Shown here piece by piece: positions 52,937 to 62,235 of a stretch of DNA of 64,000 bases (the stretch's first letter is position 1; every line of letters begins with the position of its first letter). The position numbers were made by a program, and so were the translations under genes. Origin of the DNA: Roseiarcus sp963809245 (GTDB lineage: Bacteria; Pseudomonadota; Alphaproteobacteria; Rhizobiales; Beijerinckiaceae); the NCBI GenBank assembly GCA_963809245.1, contig CAWEIU010000002.1, positions 1-64,000 on the forward strand, written 5' to 3'. The notes beneath the pieces are model-generated. The model was not told the origin of the DNA and ran no database searches. It saw only the letters and a list, made by a program, of their open reading frames with translations.

Positions 52937-54027
52937 GCGCGCTTCTTCGCCATGCGCTCCCCCATAATTCCGTACGGCCGGAAGATGAGAACCATGATGA
53001 GCAGTGTAAAGGCGATGAGATCGCGTAGTTGGTACGGCGCGGTTATGCCAATGCCGTCGAGGAACAGGGCCGGTCCGATCGATTCGACGATGCCGAGAAA
53101 CAGCCCGCCCAGCATCGCGCCGGGCACGCTGCCGATTCCGCCGAGCACCGCCGCGCCGAACGCTTTGATGCCCGGCGTAAAGCCCATGAAGAAATAGACC
53201 TGTTTGAACACAAACGCGTAGCAGACGCCGGCGACGCCGGCCATGGCGCCGCCCAGAGCAAAAGTGAACACCACGACCCGGTCGACGTCGATGCCCATCA
53301 GGGCTGCGGTGTCGGCGTCTTCGGAAACCGCGCGCATCGCGGTTCCCATACGCGTGCGTTGCACGACGACATAGAGGATCAACATCGAGACGAGAGCGGC
53401 GATCACAACCAGAACTTCCACAAGGGGAATGCTGAAGCCGTGGATGGACAACGCCTGCCTCTGCCATTTCGGATCGGGATAGGCGCGGATGCCCGAGCCG
53501 AATGCGCCGCGGAAAGTTTGTTCGAGGAAAAACGACACGCCGATCGCGCAAATCAATGGCGCCAAACCGCGTACATGCCGAAAGGGCCGATAGGCGAGCC
53601 TTTCGGTGAGCAACGCGATGATCGTCGAGGTGCTGATTGCGACCGCCAAGATGCCAAGCATCGCCAGCGCCGGATTGCGGTCGAGAAGTCCGGTGTCGGC
53701 AAAATGAGAGGCTACGAAATATCCCGAGAAGGCGCCCGTCATCATGATGTCGCCGTGGGCGAAATTGATCAGGCGAAGGACGCCGTAGACCATGGTGTAA
53801 CCGAGCGCGACCAGGGCGTAGACGCTGCCTATGGTGAGGCCGAACAGCAGGAAGTCGAACCATTGGGCGGCGCCATATCGCCCCTTGATCAGGGTCCCGA
53901 CGGTGCCGCCCACCACGATGATGACAACGCCAATACGTAAGCCCCAGAGAACAACATCGACAAATGTGAAGCGAGACATGCGACTGAGTTTCGGAAGCAA
54001 CGTCCGGTTCGCCGCGCCCTCGCTCAT
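52933..54027 (-). CDS. livH: Branched-chain-type ABC transporter permease LivH
   Basis: A 364-aa permease with a 60-residue N-terminal extension holding one extra hydrophobic segment. The LivH hallmark Val-Leu-Arg-Leu-Ile-Asn-Phe-Ala-His-Gly-Asp lies near 83-93. It overlaps livM by four bases and follows the receptor gene by 52 bases. It forms the channel together with LivM. Confidence 0.9.
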   Translation of the reverse strand: MSEGAANRTLLPKLSRMSRFTFVDVVLWGLRIGVVIIVVGGTVGTLIKGRYGAAQWFDFLLFGLTIGSVYALVALGYTMVYGVLRLINFAHGDIMMTGAFSGYFVASHFADTGLLDRNPALAMLGILAVAISTSTIIALLTERLAYRPFRHVRGLAPLICAIGVSFFLEQTFRGAFGSGIRAYPDPKWQRQALSIHGFSIPLVEVLVVIAALVSMLILYVVVQRTRMGTAMRAVSEDADTAALMGIDVDRVVVFTFALGGAMAGVAGVCYAFVFKQVYFFMGFTPGIKAFGAAVLGGIGSVPGAMLGGLFLGIVESIGPALFLDGIGITAPYQLRDLIAFTLLIMVLIFRPYGIMGERMAKKRA

Positions 54028-54079
54028 CTCTCTTCACCGTTCCGCTTGCTCGGGCGACGCCAACAGCGCACCGTACCGG

Positions 54080-55330
54080 CTAAGGCCAGACCTTTTTGGG
54101 ATTCTCGCCGATCTTGAAGGTCTTGGGATCGCCGTTGGTGAACTCGTACACCGCGGGCTTGAATTGCGCGCACTGGCCATGTTCGTCGCAGGCGATCGGA
54201 CCGCTGACGCCTTCGAACTTGATCGTCAGCACCGCGTCGCGCAACGCTTTTCGACCGATGTAGGTCGCGCCGCTCGCGTCGGTCTTTGCCACCTTTTCGA
54301 TCGCCTTGAAGGCGAGGTCCGCAGCGTCGTACGCGTTGGCGTGATAGCCAGATATCGGCGCTTCGCCGTAGTCTTTCTTGTAGGCGTCGACGAATTTGGG
54401 ATAGTTCGTTCCCATCGCCTGTGGCGAAACGTCAGGGTAGGTTATTCTGTATCCGACGACGGCGTCGCGGGCCGCCTCGATCAAGTCAGGCGCCATTTGT
54501 CCTGAACTGCCGATAAGCGGCACTTTCTCGAGCCCCGTTATTTCCTTGGCTTGCCGCAAGAGTTGCGCTCCGGCGGCGACAAAGACCGGGGCATAGATGA
54601 CGTCGGGCTTCTCGGTGGCGATGCGCGTCAAGACGGGATGCATGTCCACGTCAGTCGGCGCTACAGCCTCTTGCGAAAGAACGGTCCCGCCGAGCTTCTT
54701 GAAGTTTTCTCCCATGACGGTGACGAGTTGTTGCGCGTAGGCGCTGCCGTCGTGAACGGTGACGATTTTTTGAGCCTTAAGGACGTCATGAACATATTTC
54801 GCGTCGGAGGCGCCCTGATCGATGTCGCTGTACACCGTGCGCATAAAGCCGTCATACTCGGGTTTGCGGTCCGGAGCGGTAAGCTTCGGAGCTGTCGTCG
54901 CCGTAGCGATGTCTGTGATGCCGGCCTTCCAGAGGATCGGCGCGCCGGGGGTCGCCGCGCTGGAGCAGGCGGGCCCGAGTACGATCGCGATATTGGGGTT
55001 CGCCGCCAACTTTGTCGCGGCGGTTTGACCACCCTCTGCGTTGCACTGGTCGTCTTCGGTGTCCAGTTTTACCGGGTGTCCGAGGAGCGTGCCGCCGTGG
55101 TCCTTGATGGCGATTTCGACGCCGCGCTGCTCGTCCACGCCGAGCGCCGAATCGGCGCCTGACATGACCCAATAGGCGCCGATTTGGATCGGCGCGCCCT
55201 TCGGGATCATGAGAACGCCCATATCGTCAGTGACCGGGCCCTTGGTCTCGGCGGCGGCTGCGGAAGCAGCAAGGGCCGCCAAAGCAAAGGTCGCGCATGT
55301 CGAAATCAGAAAGCGCTTGTCGCATTTCAT
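54080..55330 (-). CDS. Branched-chain-type ABC transporter substrate-binding protein
   Basis: A periplasmic receptor of 416 aa. The signal peptide at about 1-27 ends in Ala-Ala-Ala-Ala-Glu. The mature protein has the type I fold with Gln-Ile-Gly-Ala-Tyr near 51-55 and Gly-Pro-Ala-Cys-Ser-Ser-Ala-Ala near 123-130. Four scattered Cys are present, including a pair in Ala-Cys-Asp-Glu-His-Gly-Gln-Cys. An AGGGAGGA site precedes the ATG. It is the first gene of the minus-strand importer and is unlike the receptor at 34229, so the two Liv systems probably serve different solutes. Confidence 0.9.
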   Translation of the reverse strand: MKCDKRFLISTCATFALAALAASAAAAETKGPVTDDMGVLMIPKGAPIQIGAYWVMSGADSALGVDEQRGVEIAIKDHGGTLLGHPVKLDTEDDQCNAEGGQTAATKLAANPNIAIVLGPACSSAATPGAPILWKAGITDIATATTAPKLTAPDRKPEYDGFMRTVYSDIDQGASDAKYVHDVLKAQKIVTVHDGSAYAQQLVTVMGENFKKLGGTVLSQEAVAPTDVDMHPVLTRIATEKPDVIYAPVFVAAGAQLLRQAKEITGLEKVPLIGSSGQMAPDLIEAARDAVVGYRITYPDVSPQAMGTNYPKFVDAYKKDYGEAPISGYHANAYDAADLAFKAIEKVAKTDASGATYIGRKALRDAVLTIKFEGVSGPIACDEHGQCAQFKPAVYEFTNGDPKTFKIGENPKKVWP

Positions 55331-56063
55331 GATTACGTCCTCCCTTTTGCAGTTTTCTCCTTTTATCCTCTCACGCCATGACCGTGTACCTGTCGGATAC
55401 GCACGGAATGAATCTCATCGCTAACTGCGCGCTGATCCGAAAGGTCATTTGCGACATAGTCAAATGGTATCGCGACATTGTACTGTAGATGTCGGCCGAT
55501 AATCGTTGCGATGACCGCGGTCATTTGTGCATTCGCGGTGAGACGTCGGGTCGGCTCGAAGAGCTCTATCCGGAGGTCGGTGGGGAGAAGCGGAATCTTG
55601 CCGCCGCTCTCCTGTGAAAGACATATCCGAACGCCGTGTGGCAAGCGCGCGCCCTTGCCGAAGTCTCGCTGACGCCGTCGTGGCTGCAGGGAGGCTGCTT
55701 CGATCCGCAGGGGATCCGCGTAACATCGCATGATCCTCCCAGATCATGCCCTCGCACCCAACGCACCAACTCTTGCACGCGAAATGCCCGAACCGAGCGC
55801 TGCGATGAGGGTCGAACTTGAACCTTATTCATAGTGTATCAAGATAACTTCGGCAGTTGCAACGAAAATCCGGAAGGTCGCGGCGCGGCGGTTGCTGTTC
55901 AAGATTTTCGTGAGCGGGGAGAGAACGACGAGATCATCGTCGCTGAGATCCGTGTTGGTGGCCGGAAGACTAGAAAGGTCTGCGAGGCGACGGGGCACAA
56001 GGCGGCCAGTTCTGATCGCTCCGCCAGCCGACACGAGTGCGCGGAGTGCAAACGCAAAGGGCG
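55331..56063. other. Gene-poor stretch upstream of the second Liv importer
   Basis: A minus-strand frame at 55363-55731 (122 aa) and one at 55825-56067 are open but match no family I recognise. Neither has a convincing ribosome site. Base composition is less GC-rich than in the flanking genes, as in a promoter region or degraded DNA. The promoter of the importer operon should lie within about 150 bases of 55330. Confidence 0.35.
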
Positions 56064-56970
56064 TCAAGCTTCCGCCTGCTCCCGCGCATACCGCGTCGGC
56101 GGCAGACCGACATGGCGGGCGAACGCCACGCTGAAGGTGCTTGCGGAGCTATAGCCCACACGTTCCGCAACTTCGGCGACGCCGCCTTCTCTCCGCCGCA
56201 GCAGGTCCTTTGCCAATGCCATGCGCCAAGCGAGCAGATACTCCATCGGGGCGACGCCCACCGCGCGTCTGAATCGCTCGAAGAACGCCGAGCGGGAGAG
56301 GGCTGTCTCTTTCGCCAGCTGCGCGACCGTCCAGGGCCGGGTCGGACTTTCGTGCATCCGTCGTATAGCGACCGCGAGACGTCCATCGGCAAGCCCGCGC
56401 AAGAGGCCCGGCGACGCCGAAGTTCTGGTCGTGGAGCGGAGGGCTTCGATGAGCAGGACCTCCAGGAGGCGCGCCAGGATGACATCCCGCGCCGGCCGCA
56501 ACTCGCGAGATTCCTCGCCTACGAGTTGCACGAGGATCGCCAGCCTCGTCTCGCCACGAACGTGCACGAGTTGCGGAAGGAGCGACACCAGCAACGCCGC
56601 GTCGGGCGAGCGGAAGACGCAGTAGCCCACCAGCATCCGAACGTCAGGCGGCTCGCTTTGAACGCCGAGTTCTGAATTCGCCACGAGGCAACGCGACCGG
56701 CGAGGTATCGATTTTCTCGGATGGCGCCGGCTCGAGGCTCGACACCGTGAAGTCATACGCCGAGGGGATCAAAACAAAGTCGCCCACTTGCAGGGTGATC
56801 GGCGCATGTCCGTGAACCGCAAGGCGGCACGAACCCTCGAGGATCACGCAGTAGAAGGGCCGCCCGGCTTCCGAGCGGCGAACACGCCAAGGACCCGCTC
56901 CGCTGACGACTTTCGAGAACGGGGCGCTCGGCTGGAGCAGCGTGACAATCTCCGCGAGCGGGTCGACCAT
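56064..56970 (-). CDS. AraC family regulator with cupin sensor domain, frameshifted by one extra base
   Basis: A cupin-type effector domain (about 1-95) is read from 56970. The frame breaks near 56671 and the double helix-turn-helix AraC domain continues to 56064, with Thr-Val-Ala-Gln-Leu-Ala, Ser-Arg-Ser-Ala-Phe-Phe-Glu-Arg-Phe and Val-Gly-Tyr-Ser-Ser-Ala-Ser-Thr-Phe. Removing one base from GAGTTC at 56667-56672 gives one 301-aa protein of normal length. It is divergent from an SDR gene at 57070, a pairing often seen for this regulator type. Confidence 0.85.
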
Positions 56971-57069
56971 GACCGGACTCCTGCAAACGAAATGTGGACG
57001 TTTGAGCGTAGCAGGTCCGGTCGCGGCAAACTATCGTGTCGATACCGCAAACCACCTACAGGAGCCTCC

Positions 57070-57813
57070 ATGAAAGCCGTTTTGATCACCGGATGCTCAT
57101 CCGGGTTCGGCCTCGAAACCGCCCGGTGCTTCCTCGACCGTGACTGGAAGGTTATCGCCTCGATGCGTACGCCGCGCGAAGACATTCTGCCCCGTTCCGA
57201 GCGTCTGCGCGTGGTCCCCCTCGACGTCACCAATCCGGAAAGCATTCGTCGGGCCGTGGATGCCGCAGGGCCGATCGACGTCCTGGTCAACAACGCAGGG
57301 ATCGGCGTGCTGAACGCCCTCGAAGGCGTCTCGATGGAAATGGCTCGCGAGGTCTTCGAGACGAACACCCTCGGCACGATGGCGATGACGCAAGCGGTGT
57401 TGCCTCAGTTCAGGAACCGGAAGGCGGGCGTCATCGTAAACGTGACGTCAGGCGTGACATTGAAGCCGCTGCCTCTGCTGTCCGTGTACACCGCGAGCAA
57501 GGCGGCGGTGAACGCGTTCACGGAGTCTCTTGCGCTGGAGCTCCAGCAATTCAATGTGCGAGTGAGACTTGTGATCCCGGGACGGGCTCCAGAGACTCGC
57601 TTTGGCGAGAACGCACGATCCCGGATGCAGGGTGGCATTCCCGAGGCCTACGCCGGCTTAGCGCAGAATGTCTTCGCGAGATGGGAGCAATCGTCTGTGG
57701 TCACTCGGGCGCGGGATGTGGCGGAAGCGGTATGGCGTGCGGCGAACGACCCATCGTGCCCGGTTCGCATCGCCGCTGGCGCCGACGCCGTGGCGCTGGC
57801 GGAGCCAAGTTGA
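57070..57813 (+). CDS. SDR family oxidoreductase
   Basis: A 247-aa classical SDR with Thr-Gly-Cys-Ser-Ser-Gly-Phe-Gly at 7-14, Asn-Asn-Ala-Gly near 78, and Tyr-Thr-Ala-Ser-Lys near 142-146. A GGAGCC site lies six bases before the ATG. The 99-base gap to the divergent AraC gene should hold both promoters. It probably acts on a small alcohol or ketone under control of the AraC protein; the substrate is unknown. Confidence 0.87.
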   Translation: MKAVLITGCSSGFGLETARCFLDRDWKVIASMRTPREDILPRSERLRVVPLDVTNPESIRRAVDAAGPIDVLVNNAGIGVLNALEGVSMEMAREVFETNTLGTMAMTQAVLPQFRNRKAGVIVNVTSGVTLKPLPLLSVYTASKAAVNAFTESLALELQQFNVRVRLVIPGRAPETRFGENARSRMQGGIPEAYAGLAQNVFARWEQSSVVTRARDVAEAVWRAANDPSCPVRIAAGADAVALAEPS

Positions 57814-57882
57814 ACTTGGCGTTCAACCGCTCGCCGCGCCGCCTTCGCGCAACATCGATCATGGACCGGCGCCTGCATCGGT

Positions 57883-58782
57883 CTACGTCAGCGCCGCGCT
57901 GAGAGAGACGGAAAGGTGCTCGAGGAAAGCCTCGCTCAGCGGCGGAAGCGTTCGTCCAGACCTCTTGATGATGGAGACCGGTCGCGTGAAGACCGGATCG
58001 TCGATCGGCTTCGACTGGAGGCCGGGCTCCGCCTTGATTTCGCGGGCGGAGCCGGGGAGGATGGTCAGCCCCAAACCGGCTCGCACCATGCCGACGGCCG
58101 TCATCATGTAGATCGCCTCGCAGGTCGCTTTCGGCATCAGGCCTGCCGAGTGGAATCCAGCGTCGACAATCGCGCGCACGCTCGTGTCGCGCTGCATCAG
58201 GATCAACGGAAACTCGGCAAGCGCGACCGGCGTGATCGTCTTCAGTCGCGCGATGCGATGGCCTTTTGGGTAGACGACATGGAGGCGGTCTTGCGCCTCG
58301 AAAACGGTTTCGACGTCGATCGCTTTGACCGCTCCTCCCATAACGCCAAAATCGACCTGTTCCGACTGAACGAGGTTCAGAACCTGACCGGCAATGACGT
58401 CCCTGAGATCGAACATGACGTTCGGCCTCCGCTCGCGAAAGCGCAGGATCGCGTCGGGCAGCACCCCTGCAGAAACCGAAGGCAATGCGGCCAATCTGAC
58501 GATGCCGCGCGCCTGCGAGGCGATGTCGCGCGCGCTGTCGAGCGCGGCGTCGAAGTCCTGCAGCGTCCGCTCGAAGGCGGGGAGGAGATCGCGAGCGACC
58601 CGGGTCAGTTCGACCGACCGGCTGTCGCGGTCGAACAGGGTGACGCCGAGAGCCTGCTCGAGGCGCCGGATCTGCATGGTCAAGGCGGGCTGGGTGACGT
58701 TCAGGACCGCCGCGGCCCGCGTGAAGCTCTTGACGCGGGCCACCGTCAGGAAGGAGCGCACTTGCCGCAAACTGACATCCAT
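57883..58782 (-). CDS. LysR family transcriptional regulator
   Basis: A 299-aa regulator. The helix-turn-helix has Val-Lys-Ser-Phe-Thr-Arg-Ala-Ala and Thr-Gln-Pro-Ala-Leu-Thr-Met-Gln at about 17-38, and an effector-binding domain follows. It is divergent from the CitMHS carrier gene at 58901, which it very probably controls. The effector is likely the carrier's substrate. Confidence 0.9.
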   Translation of the reverse strand: MDVSLRQVRSFLTVARVKSFTRAAAVLNVTQPALTMQIRRLEQALGVTLFDRDSRSVELTRVARDLLPAFERTLQDFDAALDSARDIASQARGIVRLAALPSVSAGVLPDAILRFRERRPNVMFDLRDVIAGQVLNLVQSEQVDFGVMGGAVKAIDVETVFEAQDRLHVVYPKGHRIARLKTITPVALAEFPLILMQRDTSVRAIVDAGFHSAGLMPKATCEAIYMMTAVGMVRAGLGLTILPGSAREIKAEPGLQSKPIDDPVFTRPVSIIKRSGRTLPPLSEAFLEHLSVSLSAALT

Positions 58783-58900
58783 AAGGCGACATTATCGCTG
58801 AGATCAAATAAATTCAATTGTCTTATCATGCGCTTCGCCGCACGAGTCGCCATGAGCAGCCCAGGAGACGCGAAGGGCTGAACCGGGAAAAGGACGCGCA
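58783..58900. promoter_or_regulatory. Divergent promoter region of LysR and CitMHS genes
   Basis: An AT-rich patch at 58799-58830 carries an ATAA...TTAT dyad (58808-58826). A second ATAA-N7-TTAT dyad at 58781-58795 overlaps the LysR start codon and obeys the T-N11-A rule. One or both may be the LysR binding sites. Confidence 0.4.
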
Positions 58901-60202
58901 ATGCTGGCGGTTTTGGGCCTCGTCACCGTCGCCCTTTTGCTGACCGTCATCATGACGAAATGGATGTCGCCGCTGATGGCGCTCATCCTCATTCCCATCG
59001 CCGCGGCGCTGATCGGCGGCTTCGGCTGGGACACGAGCAAGTTCATTGTCTCGGGCCTCCAGAGCCTCGCCCCCGTCGTCGGCATGTTCGTCTTCGCCAT
59101 CCTGTTCTTCGGCGTCATGACCGACGCGGGGATGCTCGACCCGATCATCGACCGGATCCTCAAGACCGTCGGCACGCGACCGACGCGCATCGTGATGGGG
59201 ACGACCCTGCTCGCGCTGCTCGTTCATCTCGACGGATCGGGCGCGGTGACGTTCCTCGTCACGATCCCGGCGATGCTGCCGCTCTACGAGCGGCTCGGCA
59301 TCGACAAGCGCGTTCTCGCCTGCGCGGCCTCCCTGGCGGCGGGCGTGAACTTCCTTCCCTGGACCGGGCCGATGATCCGCGCGTCGGCCTCGCTGAAGCT
59401 GCCGATCCCGGAGATCTTCAATCCGCTCGTCCCGATCCAGGCGATCGGCCTCATCTTCATTTTCGCGGTCGCGTGGTGGCTCGGCAAGCGTGAGGAACGG
59501 CGGCTAGGGCTCGACAAGGGCGCGGCGGCCGACGTCCCCGCCCGCACGCTGACGGAAAGCGAGAAGGTCCTGCGCCGGCCGCAGAACTTCTGGATCAACA
59601 TCGCGCTCACGCTCGTAGTGATGGGCACGATGGTCGCGCTCGGCGACAAGCTCGCCCCGGCGATCGTCTTCATGGTCGGAACCTGCCTCGCGCTCATCAT
59701 TAACTATCGCGGCGCCGACATGCAGCGTCAGCGGATCGATGCGCATGCGCGCGCCGCGTTGCTCATGGCCTCGATCCTGCTCGCGGCCGGCGTGTTCACC
59801 GGCATCATGCAGCACAGCGGCATGCTGAAGGCGATGGCGCAGACGGCGGTCGCCTTCACGCCGGCCACGTTGGCGAAATACATGCCGATCGCCCTAGGCG
59901 TTCTCGGCATGCCGCTGAGCCTTTTGTTCGATCCGGACTCGTTCTATTTCGGCGTCCTGCCAGTCGTCGCCGAAGTCGGCAGCCAGCTCGGCGTGCCGAA
60001 GGTCGAGATCGCGCAGGCTGCGCTGCTCGGCCAGATGACGACCGGCTTCCCGGTGAGCCCGCTGACGCCCGCGACGTTCCTGGTCGTCGGCCTGTGCGGC
60101 ATCGAGCTCGCCGACCATCAGCGGTTCACGATTCCGTTCCTGTTTGGCGCCTCGGTCATCATGACCATCGCCTGCGTCGCGCTTGGCCTGTTCCCCTGGT
60201 GA
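58901..60202 (+). CDS. CitMHS family carboxylate:proton/metal symporter
   Basis: A 433-aa inner-membrane carrier with about 11-12 hydrophobic segments. It has the CitMHS pattern His-Leu-Asp-Gly-Ser-Gly-Ala-Val-Thr near 107-115, Asn-Phe-Leu-Pro-Trp-Thr-Gly-Pro near 149-156 and Gly-Phe-Pro-Val-Ser-Pro-Leu-Thr-Pro near 382. Members carry citrate, often as a metal complex, and related acids. The AtuA-type genes immediately downstream are not part of citrate breakdown, so another tricarboxylic or hydroxy acid is possible. Confidence 0.88.
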   Translation: MLAVLGLVTVALLLTVIMTKWMSPLMALILIPIAAALIGGFGWDTSKFIVSGLQSLAPVVGMFVFAILFFGVMTDAGMLDPIIDRILKTVGTRPTRIVMGTTLLALLVHLDGSGAVTFLVTIPAMLPLYERLGIDKRVLACAASLAAGVNFLPWTGPMIRASASLKLPIPEIFNPLVPIQAIGLIFIFAVAWWLGKREERRLGLDKGAAADVPARTLTESEKVLRRPQNFWINIALTLVVMGTMVALGDKLAPAIVFMVGTCLALIINYRGADMQRQRIDAHARAALLMASILLAAGVFTGIMQHSGMLKAMAQTAVAFTPATLAKYMPIALGVLGMPLSLLFDPDSFYFGVLPVVAEVGSQLGVPKVEIAQAALLGQMTTGFPVSPLTPATFLVVGLCGIELADHQRFTIPFLFGASVIMTIACVALGLFPW

Positions 60203-60214
60203 GAAAAGCGTAAC

Positions 60215-61551
60215 ATGAAGACCATCAGAGTCGGTTCCGGCGCAGGCTATTCGGGCGACCGGATCGAGCCCGCCGTAGAGCTCGCCGAAAAGGGCGACCT
60301 CGACTACCTCGTGTTCGAATGCCTCGCCGAGCGGACGATCGCGCTCGCCCAGCAGGCCAAGATGAAGGACCCGAGCGCCGGTTACGACCCTCTGCTTGCC
60401 GCGCGGATGCAGGCGGTCCTTCCGGTCTGTGCGAAGAACAAGGTGAAGATCGTCACCAACATGGGGGCGGCCAACCCCGTCGCCGCGGCCGAGGCGACGC
60501 GTAAGATCGCGCGCGAGCTCGGCCTCAAGGGGCTCAGGGTCGCGGCGGTGACCGGCGACGATGTCTTGGCCTATCTGCGCGAGCGCGACGTCGCGCTCGA
60601 CAACGGCAAGACGTTCGCAGCGCTCGGCGACAGCGTGATCTCGGCCAATGCCTATATCGGCGTCGCCCCGATCGTCGCGGCGCTGAAAGGTGGCGCGGAC
60701 GTCGTCATCACCGGCCGCGCCGCCGATCCCGCGATCTTCATGGCGCCGCTGATCACGGAATTCGGCTGGGCGATGGACGATTGGACGATGCTTGGCCGCG
60801 GCGCGCTGGCCGGACATTTGCTCGAATGCGCGGGCCAGATCACAGGCGGCTATTTCGCCGATCCCGGCGTCAAGGACGTCTGCCGATCTCGCCCGGCTCG
60901 GCTTTCCCATCGGCGAAGTCCGCGAGGACGGCGAGATCGTCGTCACCAAGGTCGCTGGCTCCGGCGGCGCCGTGACGGCGCGAACCGTCAAGGAGCAGCT
61001 TCTTTACGAGATCCACGACCCGAAGGCCTATCTCCAGCCCGACGTGATCGCCGATTTCTCGGAAGTCCGCGTCGAGGAGATCGGGCCCGACCGCGTGCGC
61101 GTGAGCGGCGGCAAGGGCGCGCCCAAGACCGGCCTGCTCAAGACCTCGGTCGGCTATCTCGACAGCTATGTCGGCGAAGGCCAGATCTCTTATGCGGGGC
61201 CGAACGCGGTCGCCCGCGCGAAGCTCGCGCTCGACATCGTGCGCGAGCGCCTCGCTTTGACCGGCGTCCGCATGACCGAGACGCGGTTCGACCTCATCGG
61301 GATCGACGCGCTGCATGGCGAAGCGCGGGCGCGGGACGGCGATCCCTATGAAGTCCGCGTTCGCGTCGTCGCTCGCACCGACTAGCCTCGCCGAGGCGCG
61401 GCGGATCGGCGAGGAGGTCGAGACGCTCTACACCAACGGACCGGCCGCCGGCGGCGGCGCCTGGAAGTCGGCGCGGCAAGTCGTCGCCGTCGCCTCCGCG
61501 CTCATCCCCGAAAGCGCCGTGCAAACGGCTGTGACCATGGCGGAGGCCTGA
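60215..61551 (+). CDS. AtuA family protein (DUF1446), frameshifted by two extra bases
   Basis: The N-terminal 223 residues (Arg-Val-Gly-Ser-Gly-Ala-Gly-Tyr; Asn-Met-Gly-Ala-Ala-Asn-Pro) are read from 60215. The frame shifts once at about 60880 and again at 61383, where TAG interrupts Arg-Thr-Asp before Ser-Leu-Ala-Glu. Removing one base at each place gives one 444-aa protein ending at 61551. AtuA proteins belong to acyclic terpene degradation and to other acyl-CoA or acid pathways; their reaction is not established. It follows the CitMHS gene by 12 bases. Confidence 0.8.
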
Positions 61552-61556
61552 CGCCC

Positions 61557-61856
61557 ATGAGACTGCGGGAGATCGCGCATTCGCGCACCGGAGACAAAGG
61601 CGACACGTCCAACATATCGGTGATCGCCTACGATCCCGAGACCTATCCGCTGCTGGTCGAGCGCGTGACCGCCGAGCGCGTAGCCGCGCATTTCGCGCGC
61701 ATCGCAACGGGGCCGGTGCGCCGGTACGAACTGCCGAACATCAGCGCGCTCAATTTCGTGCTCGAGGGCGCGCTCGCCGGCGGCGTGACCCGCGCGCTGA
61801 CACTCGACGCCCATGGCAAATCGCTGAGCTCGCTGATGCTCGATCTGGAGATTTAG
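61557..61856 (+). CDS. AtuA-associated small protein (separate AtuA C-terminal domain)
   Basis: A 99-aa protein that starts with the conserved His-Ser-Arg-Thr-Gly-Asp-Lys-Gly-Asp-Thr-Ser-Asn-Ile near 9-21 and contains Tyr-Glu-Leu-Pro-Asn-Ile and Asn-Phe-Val-Leu-Glu-Gly-Ala-Leu. This matches the C-terminal domain that is fused to AtuA in some bacteria. Here it is a separate gene five bases after the AtuA gene. The two products probably form one enzyme. Confidence 0.82.
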   Translation: MRLREIAHSRTGDKGDTSNISVIAYDPETYPLLVERVTAERVAAHFARIATGPVRRYELPNISALNFVLEGALAGGVTRALTLDAHGKSLSSLMLDLEI

Positions 61857-61882
61857 AGCTTTCTGCAGTTACGTAGAACCGT

Positions 61883-62006
61883 CTTTGCGAGCGGAGCGAA
61901 GCAATCCAGCGATCGAGGTCTCGCCAGCAAGTCGCGAGTCGTACCGTTATCGCCTCAGCCGGCCGACGCCTCGATCTCTGGATCGCCGCGCTTCGCTCGC
62001 GATGAC
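61883..62006. repeat. Rhizobial-type intergenic inverted repeat pair
   Basis: TTGCGAGCGGAGCGAAGCAATCCAG, split here as TTGCGAGCGGAGCGA (from 61884) plus AGCAATCCAG, is answered by CTGGAT...GCTTCGCTCGCGATGAC at 61977-62006 on the opposite sense. This GCGAGCG/GAAGCAATCCAG unit is a familiar intergenic palindromic repeat of rhizobial genomes. The rest of 61857-62235 holds no gene that I can support. Confidence 0.65.
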
Positions 62007-62235
62007 GACAGGGGGCTGGTTCAACCTGACGACAGCGTGCCCCCTAGCCGCGCAACCCTCCGTCCCGGCGCGGGCGAGCGGGGACGAAGACAAGCGCAGC
62101 CGTTTCTGGCCGCCAAGCGTAGCGGAGGGACCCACGCGCGCGCATCAGCGATTTCGTGATGCCGAGGCCACGAACCGAGCTTGATGACACGAGGCCGTCA
62201 GAGGAGCGCTCTTTCTGTGCGCCGTGCGTTCCCCG

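Noticed and set aside
52934..54037. Reading livM as a 954-aa protein starting at 54037
   Set aside because: The extra part runs in a shadow frame through livH. The ATG at 52936 overlaps the livH stop as expected for coupled genes.
55363..55731. A 122-aa frame on the minus strand
   Set aside because: The translation looks partly protein-like, but it has no recognisable domain or start signal, so I left it as intergenic.
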